39,650 nucleotides of DNA from Aquirhabdus sp. (GCA_030150135.1 JASLGO010000142.1:1-39650); one strand, 5' to 3'; positions 8,345 to 16,157 are shown, counted from the stretch's first letter. Notes: generated from the letters alone by a model not told the origin. Numbers and translations: made by a program.

Positions 8345-9148
8345 TTAGTTGGCTATTTTGTAATCAATGATGACTGGTGAGTGATCGCTGAAACGCGTAT
8401 CTCTATAAATAAAAACATTTTTTATCTGGTTTTTCCAGTCTGATGATGCGATCTGATAATCGATTCTCCATCCCACATTTTTGGCCCATGCTTGCCCACG
8501 ATTTGACCACCATGAATATTCTTCTGCGTTTTTATTGAGCTCACGAAAAGTATCAATATAACCGAGCGAAAACACATCATCCATCCATGCGCGTTCATGG
8601 GGTAAGCAGCCAGAATTGCCGATATTGCCTTTCCAGTTTTTCAGATCAATGTCCTTGTGAGTGATATTCACATCACTACAGAAGACGATCGAGCGGTTTT
8701 CGTCGCGCCATGCTTTAAAAATGGGTAGCATTTTTTCAATAAATTCATCTTTACGCGCTTGGGCGAGTTCGGAGCTTGAACCTGATGGAATATAGACTGA
8801 AGCCACATCAAATGTTTTGCCATTCACCTCAAATGTTGCGATAGTACAGCGACCTTCGCTGTCACAGAGCTCAAAGCCCAATCCGTCTTTGATTTTGACA
8901 AAAGGTAAGCGACTATAGATGGCTGTGCCAGCGTAACCTGCTTTTTCTGCAGGGAATAAATGGGTGTGCCATAGCGCAGGTTTATGACTTTCTAGCCATT
9001 GATGCTCTTGCAAACGGGTTTCTTGCAGACAAATGATGTCGATGTCAGAAGCATCGAGCCATTCAATGAAGCCTTTGCTCGCGGCAGAGCGTAAACCGTT
9101 GGCATTCAGTGAAACGATGCGGATTAAACCTGTTTCCTTTGCTATCAT
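8345..9148 (-). CDS. crc: Crc-like protein of the exonuclease III (EEP) family
   Basis: This 267-residue endonuclease/exonuclease/phosphatase-fold protein lies divergent from pyrE, the position and size of Crc, the co-regulator that helps Hfq repress catabolic mRNAs in Pseudomonas and Acinetobacter. All ExoIII active-site positions are present: N15 (SLNANG), E43 (LQETR), Y119, D159 and N161 (SDVNI), D230 (GWRIDYQ), and D255/H256 (RFSDHSP). Pseudomonas aeruginosa Crc has lost several of these, so this protein could be an active apurinic endonuclease/exonuclease, a Crc, or both. ATG 9148 is chosen over the longer frame from 9223, which would run into the pyrE control region. It probably ends at the terminator near 8107-8149. 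Family certain; role open. Confidence 0.8.
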   Translation of the reverse strand: MIAKETGLIRIVSLNANGLRSAASKGFIEWLDASDIDIICLQETRLQEHQWLESHKPALWHTHLFPAEKAGYAGTAIYSRLPFVKIKDGLGFELCDSEGRCTIATFEVNGKTFDVASVYIPSGSSSELAQARKDEFIEKMLPIFKAWRDENRSIVFCSDVNITHKDIDLKNWKGNIGNSGCLPHERAWMDDVFSLGYIDTFRELNKNAEEYSWWSNRGQAWAKNVGWRIDYQIASSDWKNQIKNVFIYRDTRFSDHSPVIIDYKIAN

Positions 9149-9241
9149 TGCGCTATCCTCAACCGTATTTAGTATTTGCAACGTTACGTTGCTTTGTACA
9201 TCATTAAAAAACTGTATTTTCACCCCAAATTGGAGAATATC
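9149..9241. promoter_or_regulatory. Divergent crc/pyrE control region
   Basis: These 93 bp separate the starts of crc (minus) and pyrE (plus) and so should hold both promoters. A GGAGA Shine-Dalgarno sequence (9232-9236) precedes the pyrE ATG. No attenuator-like hairpin with a T-run is seen ahead of pyrE. Confidence 0.4.
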
Positions 9242-9964
9242 ATGTCGTCATCTCAACCTTCGCCGCAAAAATTTACAACACATGGGCTGATTGAGTTGGC
9301 ACTGCAACGTGGGGTGCTTAAATTTGGTGAGTTTACCCTAAAGTCAGGTCGAATTAGTCCTTACTTTTTTAACGCAGGTCTGTTGAATGATGGCGAGGCG
9401 TTGTCATTGCTTGCTAGCGGTTACGCACAAAAAATGATGGCAAGCGAAGACGTGGGCGTGCTGTTTGGCCCTGCGTACAAAGGCATTCCATTGGTTGCTG
9501 CGACGGCAAGTGCATTATGGCATGAACATGGCGTGAACGTGCCGTGGGCGTTTAATCGCAAAGAAGTGAAAGATCATGGCGAAGGCGGTTTGCTGGTTGG
9601 TGCGCCTGTGTCAGGTCAACGTGTCTGGATTGTGGATGATGTGATTACGGCAGGTACGGCGATTCGTGAAGTGATGACCGTATTGAAACAAGCAGGTGCA
9701 AAGGTTGCAGGCGTGTTGGTTGCGCTGGATCGTCAGGAGCGTGGTCAAGGTGCGTTGTCTGCGATTCAAGAGATTGAAGCGCAATATGGCATTCCAGTGC
9801 AAGCGTTGCTGACCATGACTGACCTGATGAATTATTTGAAAAAAGAAAATCGCACTGAAGATTTGGCAAGAATGCAGAGTTACCGCGCTGAGTTCGGCAT
9901 TGTTGACCCTGTGCATGGTGGTGATCCGTTGCAACGTGGGCTGTTTGATGAGGTGGCGTTTTAA
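9242..9964 (+). CDS. pyrE: Orotate phosphoribosyltransferase
   Basis: This 240-residue protein joins orotate to PRPP to make OMP in the fifth step of UMP synthesis. The PRPP-binding motif VWIVDDVITAGTAIRE is intact, as are the N-terminal FTLKSGRISPYFFNAG block and the flexible-loop region FNRKEVKDHGEGG. ATG 9242 is chosen because GGAGA lies 6 nt upstream; an in-frame extension back to 9176 would overlap the divergent promoter. It is divergent from crc, the arrangement known from Acinetobacter and related groups. A strong terminator follows. Confidence 0.96.
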   Translation: MSSSQPSPQKFTTHGLIELALQRGVLKFGEFTLKSGRISPYFFNAGLLNDGEALSLLASGYAQKMMASEDVGVLFGPAYKGIPLVAATASALWHEHGVNVPWAFNRKEVKDHGEGGLLVGAPVSGQRVWIVDDVITAGTAIREVMTVLKQAGAKVAGVLVALDRQERGQGALSAIQEIEAQYGIPVQALLTMTDLMNYLKKENRTEDLARMQSYRAEFGIVDPVHGGDPLQRGLFDEVAF

Positions 9965-9980
9965 GTCAATCTTATAATTA

Positions 9981-10012
9981 GCCCTCTTATCGTTAGAGGG
10001 CTTTTTCTTTTT
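9981..10012 (+). terminator. Rho-independent terminator of pyrE
   Basis: The stem GCCCTCT (9981-9987) / AGAGGGC (9995-10001) has a 7-nt loop and is followed by TTTTTCTTTTT. It begins 17 bp after the pyrE stop. Confidence 0.9.
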
Positions 10013-10088
10013 CGATTTTCTGTGTTGAAAAAAAACATTTTCTCCTCAATAACTGATTCAGTTTGATTATTAAAAAGGTTGCCACATC

Positions 10089-11030
10089 ATGCGCATTCTC
10101 GTTGTCATGGATCCCATTGAAAATATTAATATTAAAAAAGATACCACGCTCGCAATGATGTGGGCTGCGAAGCGTCGTGGGCATACGCTTGGTTATGTGC
10201 TGCAAAACGATTTATTTATTAATAATGGAAAAGCCTTTGGTTTAATCAAACCTCTTGATGTATTCGAAAACACTAAGGACTTCTTCAAACTTGGTGAAAC
10301 GGTTCGAGAATCACTTGCGAATTACGATGTGATCTTGATGCGTAAAGATCCGCCGTTTGATATGAATTTCGTTTATACGACGTATATTTTGGAGCAGGCT
10401 GAGCGTGAAGGTGTGTGGGTTGTGAATCGTCCACAGAGCTTGCGTGATTGCAATGAAAAGCTATTTGCGACGCAGTTTCCGGAGCTGATGGTGCCTACAC
10501 TTGTGACTTCGCAACAGTCGTTGATTCGTGAGTTTTTGGCGGAGCATGGCGATATTATCGTCAAACCGTTGGATGGCATGGGCGGTTCGGGGATTTTCCG
10601 TTTGCAGACTGGCGTGCCGAATGTGGGTTCAACGCTGGAAATGCTGACGAATCTTGGGCAACTTCCGATTATGGCGCAGAAATATATTCCTGCGATTGTT
10701 GATGGCGATAAGCGCATTCTCATGATCAATGGCGAGCCTGTGCCGTATTGTTTGGCGCGTATTCCGCAGAATGGCGAGGTGCGTGGCAATCTTGCGGCTG
10801 GCGGACGTGGTGAGGCGCGACCGCTAACTGAGACGGATCGTGCGATTGCTGCGAAAGTTGGGCCTGTGCTGCGTGAGAAGGGTTTGATTTTTGTCGGTTT
10901 GGATGTGATCGGTGAATATGTGACGGAGATTAATGTCACGAGTCCGACGTGTGTACGTGAGATTGATGCGCAGTTTGGAACGTCGATTGCAGATGATTTG
11001 TTTGAGGTGCTGGAAAGGGGGCGTGGGTGA
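10089..11030 (+). CDS. gshB: Glutathione synthetase
   Basis: This 313-residue ATP-grasp enzyme adds glycine to gamma-glutamylcysteine to make glutathione. The N-terminal domain begins MRILVVMDPIENINIKKDTT, which is typical of GshB. The ATP-grasp parts are visible: VKPLDGMGGSGIF, the PYCLARIP / GEVRGNLAAGGRG substrate-site blocks, and the C-terminal EINVTSPTCVREID. AAAGG lies about 11 nt before ATG 10089. It stands alone after the pyrE terminator. The GST, glutaredoxin-like and GFA genes elsewhere in the window are possible users of glutathione. Confidence 0.96.
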   Translation: MRILVVMDPIENINIKKDTTLAMMWAAKRRGHTLGYVLQNDLFINNGKAFGLIKPLDVFENTKDFFKLGETVRESLANYDVILMRKDPPFDMNFVYTTYILEQAEREGVWVVNRPQSLRDCNEKLFATQFPELMVPTLVTSQQSLIREFLAEHGDIIVKPLDGMGGSGIFRLQTGVPNVGSTLEMLTNLGQLPIMAQKYIPAIVDGDKRILMINGEPVPYCLARIPQNGEVRGNLAAGGRGEARPLTETDRAIAAKVGPVLREKGLIFVGLDVIGEYVTEINVTSPTCVREIDAQFGTSIADDLFEVLERGRG

Positions 11031-11078
11031 TTTCTTTGGTTCTTAATTTTTTAATACGATAGTTTTATTTGAGTATTT

Positions 11079-11666
11079 ATGGACTGGTTGACATTTATTG
11101 CAAATATTGTTGGGTCGCTTGCTTGGCCTAGTGTAGTCGTTGGTGTGTTGCTATTTCTGCGAAAAGAGCTGCCTTTCATAGTTCGTTCTCTACGAAAGTT
11201 AAAATTCAAAGATGTGGAAATGGAGTTTGGAGAAGCCGCAAAGGCTTTGGCTGCTGAAACCAAATTAGCTGTTCCAACTAGTGGTGGTGACTTTACGATC
11301 TTAGGGCAAAGTTATAATACTGTTCTAAATAGATTGAATGATTTAGCAGAAATATCTCCTCGCGCAACAATTTTAGAGGCTTGGCTTCTTGTTGAGACTT
11401 CGGCTGCTAATTATTTAGGTAAACATCACGACGCACTTCGAACAACTTATCCTGGTCCTTTACGAATACTTGAGGGTTTGCGTCAAGCAGGAATTCTAAC
11501 GCCACCCCAAGAAGCGGCTTTTGAACATTTACGTAGACTTCGCAATGATGCGGTGCACACGCCAGAAGCTGAATTTACTTCGAAATCCGTTTCAAATTAT
11601 GTTGAGTCTGCATTAGCTATGACAGCGTACTTAGAGGATATGTCACTAGTTGAATCTAATCAGTGA
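11079..11666 (+). CDS. Membrane-anchored protein with possible HEPN-like domain
   Basis: This 195-residue protein has an N-terminal membrane helix (about residues 8-28, IVGSLAWPSVVVGVLLFL), a basic/amphipathic juxtamembrane part, and a helical C-terminal half. The latter contains R155-N156-D-A-V-H160, an R-N-x3-H (Rx4H) signature seen in HEPN domains, set in the context EHLRRLRNDAVHTPE that is common to DUF4145-like proteins. HEPN proteins can be RNases in toxin or defence systems, but many DUF4145-type members have no proven nuclease activity. No antitoxin gene is next to it. The composition is a little more A/T-rich than gshB. It may be an accessory gene; the function is inferred at family level only. 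Confidence 0.6.
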   Translation: MDWLTFIANIVGSLAWPSVVVGVLLFLRKELPFIVRSLRKLKFKDVEMEFGEAAKALAAETKLAVPTSGGDFTILGQSYNTVLNRLNDLAEISPRATILEAWLLVETSAANYLGKHHDALRTTYPGPLRILEGLRQAGILTPPQEAAFEHLRRLRNDAVHTPEAEFTSKSVSNYVESALAMTAYLEDMSLVESNQ

Positions 11667-11671
11667 ATGAC

Positions 11672-11705
11672 GGGTGTAATGCCCTTTGGCTTATTGCACC
11701 TTACT
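11672..11705. repeat. REP-like palindrome at a convergent gene junction
   Basis: GGGTGTAATGCCCTTTGGC and the following TTATTGCACCTTAC form an imperfect hairpin: GGTG-TAAT-GCC against GGC-TTATT-GCACC. It fills the 44-bp gap between two convergent stop codons. The GTAAGGTGCAATAAGCC... pattern (minus strand) resembles widespread extragenic palindromes. It may also serve as a weak transcript end. Confidence 0.5.
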
Positions 11706-11710
11706 TGAGC

Positions 11711-12535
11711 TTACTTTTTATCTTTCCACCACGCGATTCCTATGCCTGCTAATAATCCAAATATCGCCCCTAAGATGAAGAAAACAATACGTTTTGGAGA
11801 TGAGTTATTAATTGGGTAAATGGGTTTTGTTGCAAGTTGTTCGATTAATGATAAGCGTTCATTGAGCTGAGATTGTTGTAATTGCAAAGCTCTTTGTGCC
11901 GATACTTTGACATCCCGAAAATCTTTCGCAGCTGCATATCTTCCGCCTCGAGACATCTGGTGATTGAGCGCTGAAATGTCGTGGTCAGTGATAGCCAGAT
12001 TGTGATTGATGGTCTGCAATTCTTTATTCAGACGATTTTTGCTGGGGAGTATCATTGGAGCTTGCGCCGCTTGCAGCTCAGCAATTGCGGTTTGAATACT
12101 TTTTAACGCATCCTGTTCACTGTAGGCGGACACGGAGATGGTAATCAATTCTGTTTTCTTAATTGGCTGCGCAATCAGAGTATCTAATAAAATATCACTT
12201 CGCCGATCTTGCCCTTGAGTCGTCGGTAATTGTAAGTCTTTGAGAATTAGTTCTTTAAATCCAATCTGATTGATACGTTCGACACTTTGTTGAGAGTTTT
12301 CTACAGCCGAGATATCACCCACTTCATCTGGCAGCTTGGCAATTTGTAGCGTCGCTGAGGCTTCCCATTTCTTCGGCAAGATCAGAGTCACTATGAACGA
12401 GACGAATAAAGAAAATAAGACCACACCCAAGATCAGACGCCAAGATCGTCTCATCATGTCCAAAAAATTAGAGAGTTTCAGTCGATACTCGTTGATGAGT
12501 TTTTTATTTTTTTCGGATATGACTAGATTGAACAT
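11711..12535 (-). CDS. Wzz-like polysaccharide chain-length/co-polymerase protein
   Basis: This 274-residue protein has the Wzz plan: a cytoplasmic N-terminus, TM1 at about residues 33-53 (RLILGVVLFSLFVSFIVTLIL), the start of the periplasmic domain at PKKWEASATLQI, a long helical periplasmic part, and TM2 at about 250-268 preceded by the proline-containing PKRIVFFILGAIFGLLAGI. Such proteins set O-antigen or capsule chain length with Wzy. At 274 residues it is shorter than most Wzz proteins (commonly above 300). No polysaccharide synthesis genes adjoin it, so its polymer is unknown. No strong Shine-Dalgarno precedes ATG 12535. Confidence 0.75.
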   Translation of the reverse strand: MFNLVISEKNKKLINEYRLKLSNFLDMMRRSWRLILGVVLFSLFVSFIVTLILPKKWEASATLQIAKLPDEVGDISAVENSQQSVERINQIGFKELILKDLQLPTTQGQDRRSDILLDTLIAQPIKKTELITISVSAYSEQDALKSIQTAIAELQAAQAPMILPSKNRLNKELQTINHNLAITDHDISALNHQMSRGGRYAAAKDFRDVKVSAQRALQLQQSQLNERLSLIEQLATKPIYPINNSSPKRIVFFILGAIFGLLAGIGIAWWKDKK

Positions 12536-12640
12536 AAATTTGAGGGCTGTATGAGATTCGCTTTATGTTAGTCTACAAAAACGCAGAGAACAAACAGTAA
12601 ATAAATCTACAAAAAATACAGCTAAAAACGGAGCGAAGCC

Positions 12641-12988
12641 ATGAAATACCAAGGAAGTTGTCATTGTGGTCAGATTGCCTTTGAGGTGGAAGGTGAAATT
12701 CCAGAAGTCATGTCATGCAATTGTTCTATGTGTCAGCGTAAAGGCACGCTCATGTGGTTTGTACCGCGCGATGCCATCAAATTGCTCACGCCGCCTGAAA
12801 ACATGAGCACCTATACCTTCAATAAACATGTCATCCAGCATCATTTTTGTCCCACTTGTGGCATTCACCCGTTTGGCGAAGCGCCATCTCCAGATGGTCA
12901 GCAAATGGCTGCGATCAATGTCCGTTGTCTCGAAGGTGTTGAGATAGAAGCGTTAAAAGTGAAACATTACAATGGGCGTGATGTTTAA
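12641..12988 (+). CDS. GFA/CENP-V-family zinc protein
   Basis: This 115-residue member of the GFA (glutathione-dependent formaldehyde-activating enzyme-like) fold shows the cysteine pattern CHCGQ near residue 7, CNCSMC near residue 25, and CPTCGIHPFGE near residue 65, which bind one or two zinc ions in the family. The glutathione link is family-based; most members have no proven activity. GGAG (12630-12633) lies 7 nt before the ATG. It is followed within 32 bp by a very small membrane-protein gene, probably on the same transcript. Confidence 0.85.
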   Translation: MKYQGSCHCGQIAFEVEGEIPEVMSCNCSMCQRKGTLMWFVPRDAIKLLTPPENMSTYTFNKHVIQHHFCPTCGIHPFGEAPSPDGQQMAAINVRCLEGVEIEALKVKHYNGRDV

Positions 12989-13020
12989 TAAAATTGTGGA
13001 GCAAGATGGAGGAGAACACG

Positions 13021-13188
13021 GTGAGGTTTATTTACTTATTCATAGCATCCGTAGTGCCTTCCATCGCATTTGCATTAGGCGGCGGCGCGACGATTGGACC
13101 AGAAGCGAGTAAAGCAAACGCTGAGTTTCCTTTTGTCATGTTGGGAGCGTTAATCATTATCGCCATCATTGCTCGTCTAACAAAATGA
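13021..13188 (+). CDS. Small (55 aa) secreted/membrane protein
   Basis: The start is GTG 13021, decided by a strong GGAGGAG at 13008-13014 (6-nt spacing). The product begins with a signal-peptide-like segment (RFIYLFIASVVPSIAFA, cleavage possible after AFA). A short Gly/Ala-rich stretch (GGGATIGPEASKANAE) and one C-terminal transmembrane helix (FVMLGALIIIAIIARL) follow. No family is recognised. The strong ribosome site supports that it is translated. It is probably co-transcribed with the GFA gene. A longer in-frame reading from 12994 would hide the ribosome site and is rejected. Confidence 0.6.
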   Translation: MRFIYLFIASVVPSIAFALGGGATIGPEASKANAEFPFVMLGALIIIAIIARLTK

Positions 13189-13215
13189 TTTGTAAGATTA
13201 TGATTTAAAAGAGAC

Positions 13216-13545
13216 TTAACTCTTTGGTGCAAAAATAATAATCGATGCGCCAAGTAAGGTGATCACACATCCTGCAATGTCCCAAGTTGTCGGTCGGATG
13301 CCATCAACAACCCACAACCACAGAATCGCAACACCAATATAAACACCACCATACGCAGCATATACACGACCCGCAGCAGTCGGATGCAAGGTTAGTAACC
13401 AGACAAATACGCTGAGTGCTAACCCCGCAGGGAGTAAAAGCCACGGACTTTTATCTTGTTTGAGCCATAGATAAGGTAGATAACAGCCTACAATTTCCAT
13501 GATGGCTGTGATGATGAAGAGAAAAATAGCTTTGACTTCGATCAA
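13216..13545 (-). CDS. UPF0060 (YnfA-like) membrane protein
   Basis: This 109-residue integral membrane protein has four hydrophobic helices, the early motif AIMEIVGCYLPY, and the segment TAAGRVYAAYGGVYI that typifies the UPF0060/YnfA family. The fold is small-multidrug-resistance-like; transport function is suggested for some members but not shown here. The start is TTG 13545 with AGGA about 8 nt upstream, and no ATG lies before the first helix. It starts 10 bp after the DUF924 stop in the same direction, so the two are probably co-transcribed. Confidence 0.85.
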   Translation of the reverse strand: MIEVKAIFLFIITAIMEIVGCYLPYLWLKQDKSPWLLLPAGLALSVFVWLLTLHPTAAGRVYAAYGGVYIGVAILWLWVVDGIRPTTWDIAGCVITLLGASIIIFAPKS

Positions 13546-13555
13546 ATCAATAATC

Positions 13556-14110
13556 CTAAAAATGACTGTCAGGCAATTTCAAGAATTCAAGTTCTTCTTC
13601 AGTTGAAGTTCGTCCAAGAATTTGATTGCGATGCGGATAACGTCCAAAACGATCAATAATCGCTTTGTGTTTTTTCTCAAACTCCAAATTCAGCGGTACG
13701 CCCAAATCGGTAAAGAGCAATAAAGCTTCTTCGTGAATGAGTCGTGATTCGCTGTGCATGTAAGGCAGATAAGTGAATGCGCGTTCCGCAGGTTCTAGTT
13801 TTTGGTCAAAGCCACTGGTGACAAGTTCTTGCGCGAGTACCAGCGCAACCGTATCTGTCGCAAACTGACGTGCATCATCACGATAGAGATTTCTTGAAAA
13901 TTGATCCAATACAATAATCTCAGCCAGTCGACCATGCGAACCAAAGTTACGCCAATCGGCAAGCTCTCCTGCTGCGGCTTGAGCATGAAGTGCGGCAAAG
14001 CGAGTGCGAATGATCTCGTCGAATGCGAGATCCTTACTGAACCATTGAGCAGGTGTAGTTTCTTCAAACCAAAACTGTAGGATGTCTTGATGGGTGATTG
14101 GATCATGCAT
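13556..14110 (-). CDS. DUF924 family protein
   Basis: This 184-residue all-helical protein matches DUF924. It has the N-terminal ILQFWFEET, the block WFSKDLAFDEIIRTRF, the central LIVLDQFSRNLYRD-type motif (here EIIVLDQFSRNLYRD), and the C-terminal GRYPHRNQILGR. The fold resembles a TPR-like repeat; the biochemical role is unknown. ATG 14110 is chosen because GGAAGA lies about 7 nt upstream; the TTG at 14125 would overlap that site. It lies between DUF1993 and the UPF0060 gene in a likely three-gene operon. Confidence 0.88.
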   Translation of the reverse strand: MHDPITHQDILQFWFEETTPAQWFSKDLAFDEIIRTRFAALHAQAAAGELADWRNFGSHGRLAEIIVLDQFSRNLYRDDARQFATDTVALVLAQELVTSGFDQKLEPAERAFTYLPYMHSESRLIHEEALLLFTDLGVPLNLEFEKKHKAIIDRFGRYPHRNQILGRTSTEEELEFLKLPDSHF

Positions 14111-14144
14111 CGTGTCGTCTTCCAAATTTGGTTGTGGTTAAACA

Positions 14145-14651
14145 TTAGCCTAAAAAATCACGTTTGCCGAGCATTACACCTTGCTGACGCAACAAGTCAT
14201 AAGCTGTAGTGGTGTGAAAGTAAAAATTAGGCAAAACCCACTGATTTAAATAATCCTGCCCTGTAAAGTCCATGACAATTTCTGGTCCCATCGGGATTTT
14301 AAGCGCTCGCATTTCTGCACCGACAAAATCATTTTCATGAATGCTTTCCAAAAAAGCGATGGTTTTGGCGATGCGCGCTTGCAGTTCTGCAATCGTCGAT
14401 TCATTGTCATCAAATACGGGGGCTTCGACAGCGGCTAAACGTGCTGCGCCTTTTTTGACGGTGTCACAGGCAATTTGAATTTGGCGGCTCAGAGGAAACA
14501 TATCGGGTGCCAGACGCGCTGCAAGTAAGGTTGCTGGGTCAATTTGTTTTTCTTCAGCATAAGCTGCGGCTTTATCAAGAATTTTTGATTGGTTTTGCAA
14601 GATGTGCTTTGAGGTTGGAATAAGTGCTGAATAGATTGAAAAAGTCATCAT
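14145..14651 (-). CDS. DUF1993 family protein (DinB-like fold)
   Basis: This 168-residue protein of the DUF1993 family contains the motifs LAARLAPDMFPLSRQIQIA near the middle and LPNFYFHTTTAYDLLRQQGV near the C-terminus, with a conserved His in FYFHTTTAY. The family is predicted to be a DinB-like four-helix bundle; its function is unknown. It starts at ATG 14651 or the next ATG (14648), with AGGGGA just upstream. It is first in the DUF1993-DUF924-UPF0060 series, and the promoter should lie between it and murG. Confidence 0.85.
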   Translation of the reverse strand: MMTFSIYSALIPTSKHILQNQSKILDKAAAYAEEKQIDPATLLAARLAPDMFPLSRQIQIACDTVKKGAARLAAVEAPVFDDNESTIAELQARIAKTIAFLESIHENDFVGAEMRALKIPMGPEIVMDFTGQDYLNQWVLPNFYFHTTTAYDLLRQQGVMLGKRDFLG

Positions 14652-15032
14652 GATTCCCCTGAAAATTATTTTTGAATGCTGTGAGCAATATCCGTCGTGT
14701 TGCTAAATTTTTTACGCCATCTTGTGACTTACAATACGCTTTTTTTGCGTAATTCGGTAGCTGTACAGATGAAATTCTATCGCATGAAAAGACGTATATA
14801 TTCTATAAGTGAACGTGATAAATACATCATCACTACTGAACTTAGAGAAAACCACAACAAAGATCATAAACGGTAACTTTTGATCGATCAAAATTGAAGA
14901 AAATCTTCAAACTTTACCTGACAACCGAGTATCATGGCGGATTGCTGGACGCACCATATCAGGTCGGGTTTTGCGGACGATCGGTGGCAAATTTTTAATC
15001 ATTATTTCGGTATTTTATCAAAGGCTAATTGG
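14652..15032. promoter_or_regulatory. Divergent control region before the murG-lpxC cluster
   Basis: This is 381 bp with no supported gene if murG starts at 15033. It lies between the DUF1993 start (minus) and murG. It contains two adjacent palindromes at 14878-14910. Promoters for both directions are expected, but no clear consensus pair was found. Confidence 0.4.
14878..14910. promoter_or_regulatory. Tandem palindromes upstream of murG
   Basis: TTTTGATCGATCAAAA (14878-14893) is a perfect 16-bp palindrome. Directly next to it, TTGAAGA-AAA-TCTTCAA (14894-14910) is a hairpin with perfect 7-bp arms. Two such sites side by side ahead of a wall/division cluster suggest a regulator-binding region. 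No regulator is identified. The first is not an FNR box because its half-sites are too close. Confidence 0.45.
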
Positions 15033-16157
15033 GTGTCTAAGAATCAAACTAAACCACAAGGCAATTCACAAAAACGTGTCACCAATGTGATGGTGATGGC
15101 GGCGGGTACGGGTGGGCATATTTTCCCCGCGTTAGCCGTTGCAGAAAAGTTACGCTCGCAGGGTGTCAATGTGCATTGGCTTGCGACATTGGCTGGGATG
15201 GAACATCGTTTGGTTCCACCATCAGGTATTCCTTTGTATCCGATTGATATTCAAGGTTTGCGTGGAAACGGTTTACGTCGATTGATTGCGGCACCATTTA
15301 AAATTATTAAAGCAACATTGGCGGCGATGCGACTGATGAAGTCGCTTGAGATTGATGTTGTCGTTGGTTTTGGTGGTTATGTCGCAGGTCCTGGTGGTTT
15401 AGCAGCACGACTGCTTGGCATCAAGTTGGTGATCCATGAGCAAAATGCAATTGCAGGCATGACCAATCGACAATTGGCACGTATTGCAACGACAGTATTG
15501 CAAGCGTTTCCAGATGCATTCCCATCATCAAGCAAAGTACGGACGACGGGAAATCCTGTTCGTACGGATATTCTGAACGTGTCTGAGCCAGCGCTTCGCT
15601 TTGCTCATCGGAGCGGCACATTGCAAGTGCTGGTGATTGGTGGGTCATTAGGTGCTCAGGCTTTAAATGAGCGGATTCCTCAGGCTCTGGCGCAACTGGC
15701 ATCGCAAGATCAGCCAATCCATGTACGTCATCAGTGTGGTGCAAAGCAGGTTGAGGAAACGTTAGCGCGTTATCAATCTCTGATCAATGCGGGACATTTA
15801 ACATGTGAAGTGGTGCCGTTTGTCGACAATATGGCAGCTGCCTATGGCGATGCAGATTTCATCATTTGTCGAGCAGGTGCGTTGACCGTATCGGAGGTTG
15901 CTGCTGTAGGTTTGCCCGCAGTGTTTGTGCCGTTACCGCATGCGGTGGATGATCATCAAACGGCAAATGCACGTTATTTAAGTGATGTCGGGGCAGCACT
16001 ATTATGCCCACAGGCAACGCTGACATCAGAAACTCTTGCTGAACAACTACGTCCTTTGATGAATCGTGAGATTTTGCTTGTGATGGCGGAAAAGTCACGT
16101 TTGCAGGCTAAGCCTTGTGCTACAGCCGTTGTTGTTGATGCAATCGTTTCGCCGTAA
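15033..16157 (+). CDS. murG: UDP-GlcNAc:lipid I N-acetylglucosaminyltransferase
   Basis: This protein turns lipid I into lipid II on the inner face of the membrane. GT28 landmarks are present: the N-terminal GTGGHIFPALAVAEKL, HEQNAIAGMTNR, GGSLGAQALNERIP, and the UDP-GlcNAc site CRAGALTVSEVAA. I choose GTG 15033 (AAGG about 8 nt upstream; 374 residues). The frame is open back to ATG 14934, but that would add 33 residues unlike the family, just after the palindromes. It is first in murG-murC-ddl-ftsQ-ftsA-ftsZ, all on the plus strand. Confidence 0.93.
   Translation: MSKNQTKPQGNSQKRVTNVMVMAAGTGGHIFPALAVAEKLRSQGVNVHWLATLAGMEHRLVPPSGIPLYPIDIQGLRGNGLRRLIAAPFKIIKATLAAMRLMKSLEIDVVVGFGGYVAGPGGLAARLLGIKLVIHEQNAIAGMTNRQLARIATTVLQAFPDAFPSSSKVRTTGNPVRTDILNVSEPALRFAHRSGTLQVLVIGGSLGAQALNERIPQALAQLASQDQPIHVRHQCGAKQVEETLARYQSLINAGHLTCEVVPFVDNMAAAYGDADFIICRAGALTVSEVAAVGLPAVFVPLPHAVDDHQTANARYLSDVGAALLCPQATLTSETLAEQLRPLMNREILLVMAEKSRLQAKPCATAVVVDAIVSP

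Noticed and set aside
10025..10053. Possible sigma70 promoter of gshB (TTGAAA then AATAAC at 17 bp)
   Set aside because: The -10 matches TATAAT at only 4 of 6 positions and the region is A/T-rich, so such matches are expected by chance.
14880..14891. Possible FNR box upstream of murG
   Set aside because: The half-sites TTGAT and ATCAA are separated by only 2 bases instead of 4, so the known consensus is not met. Kept as an unassigned palindrome.
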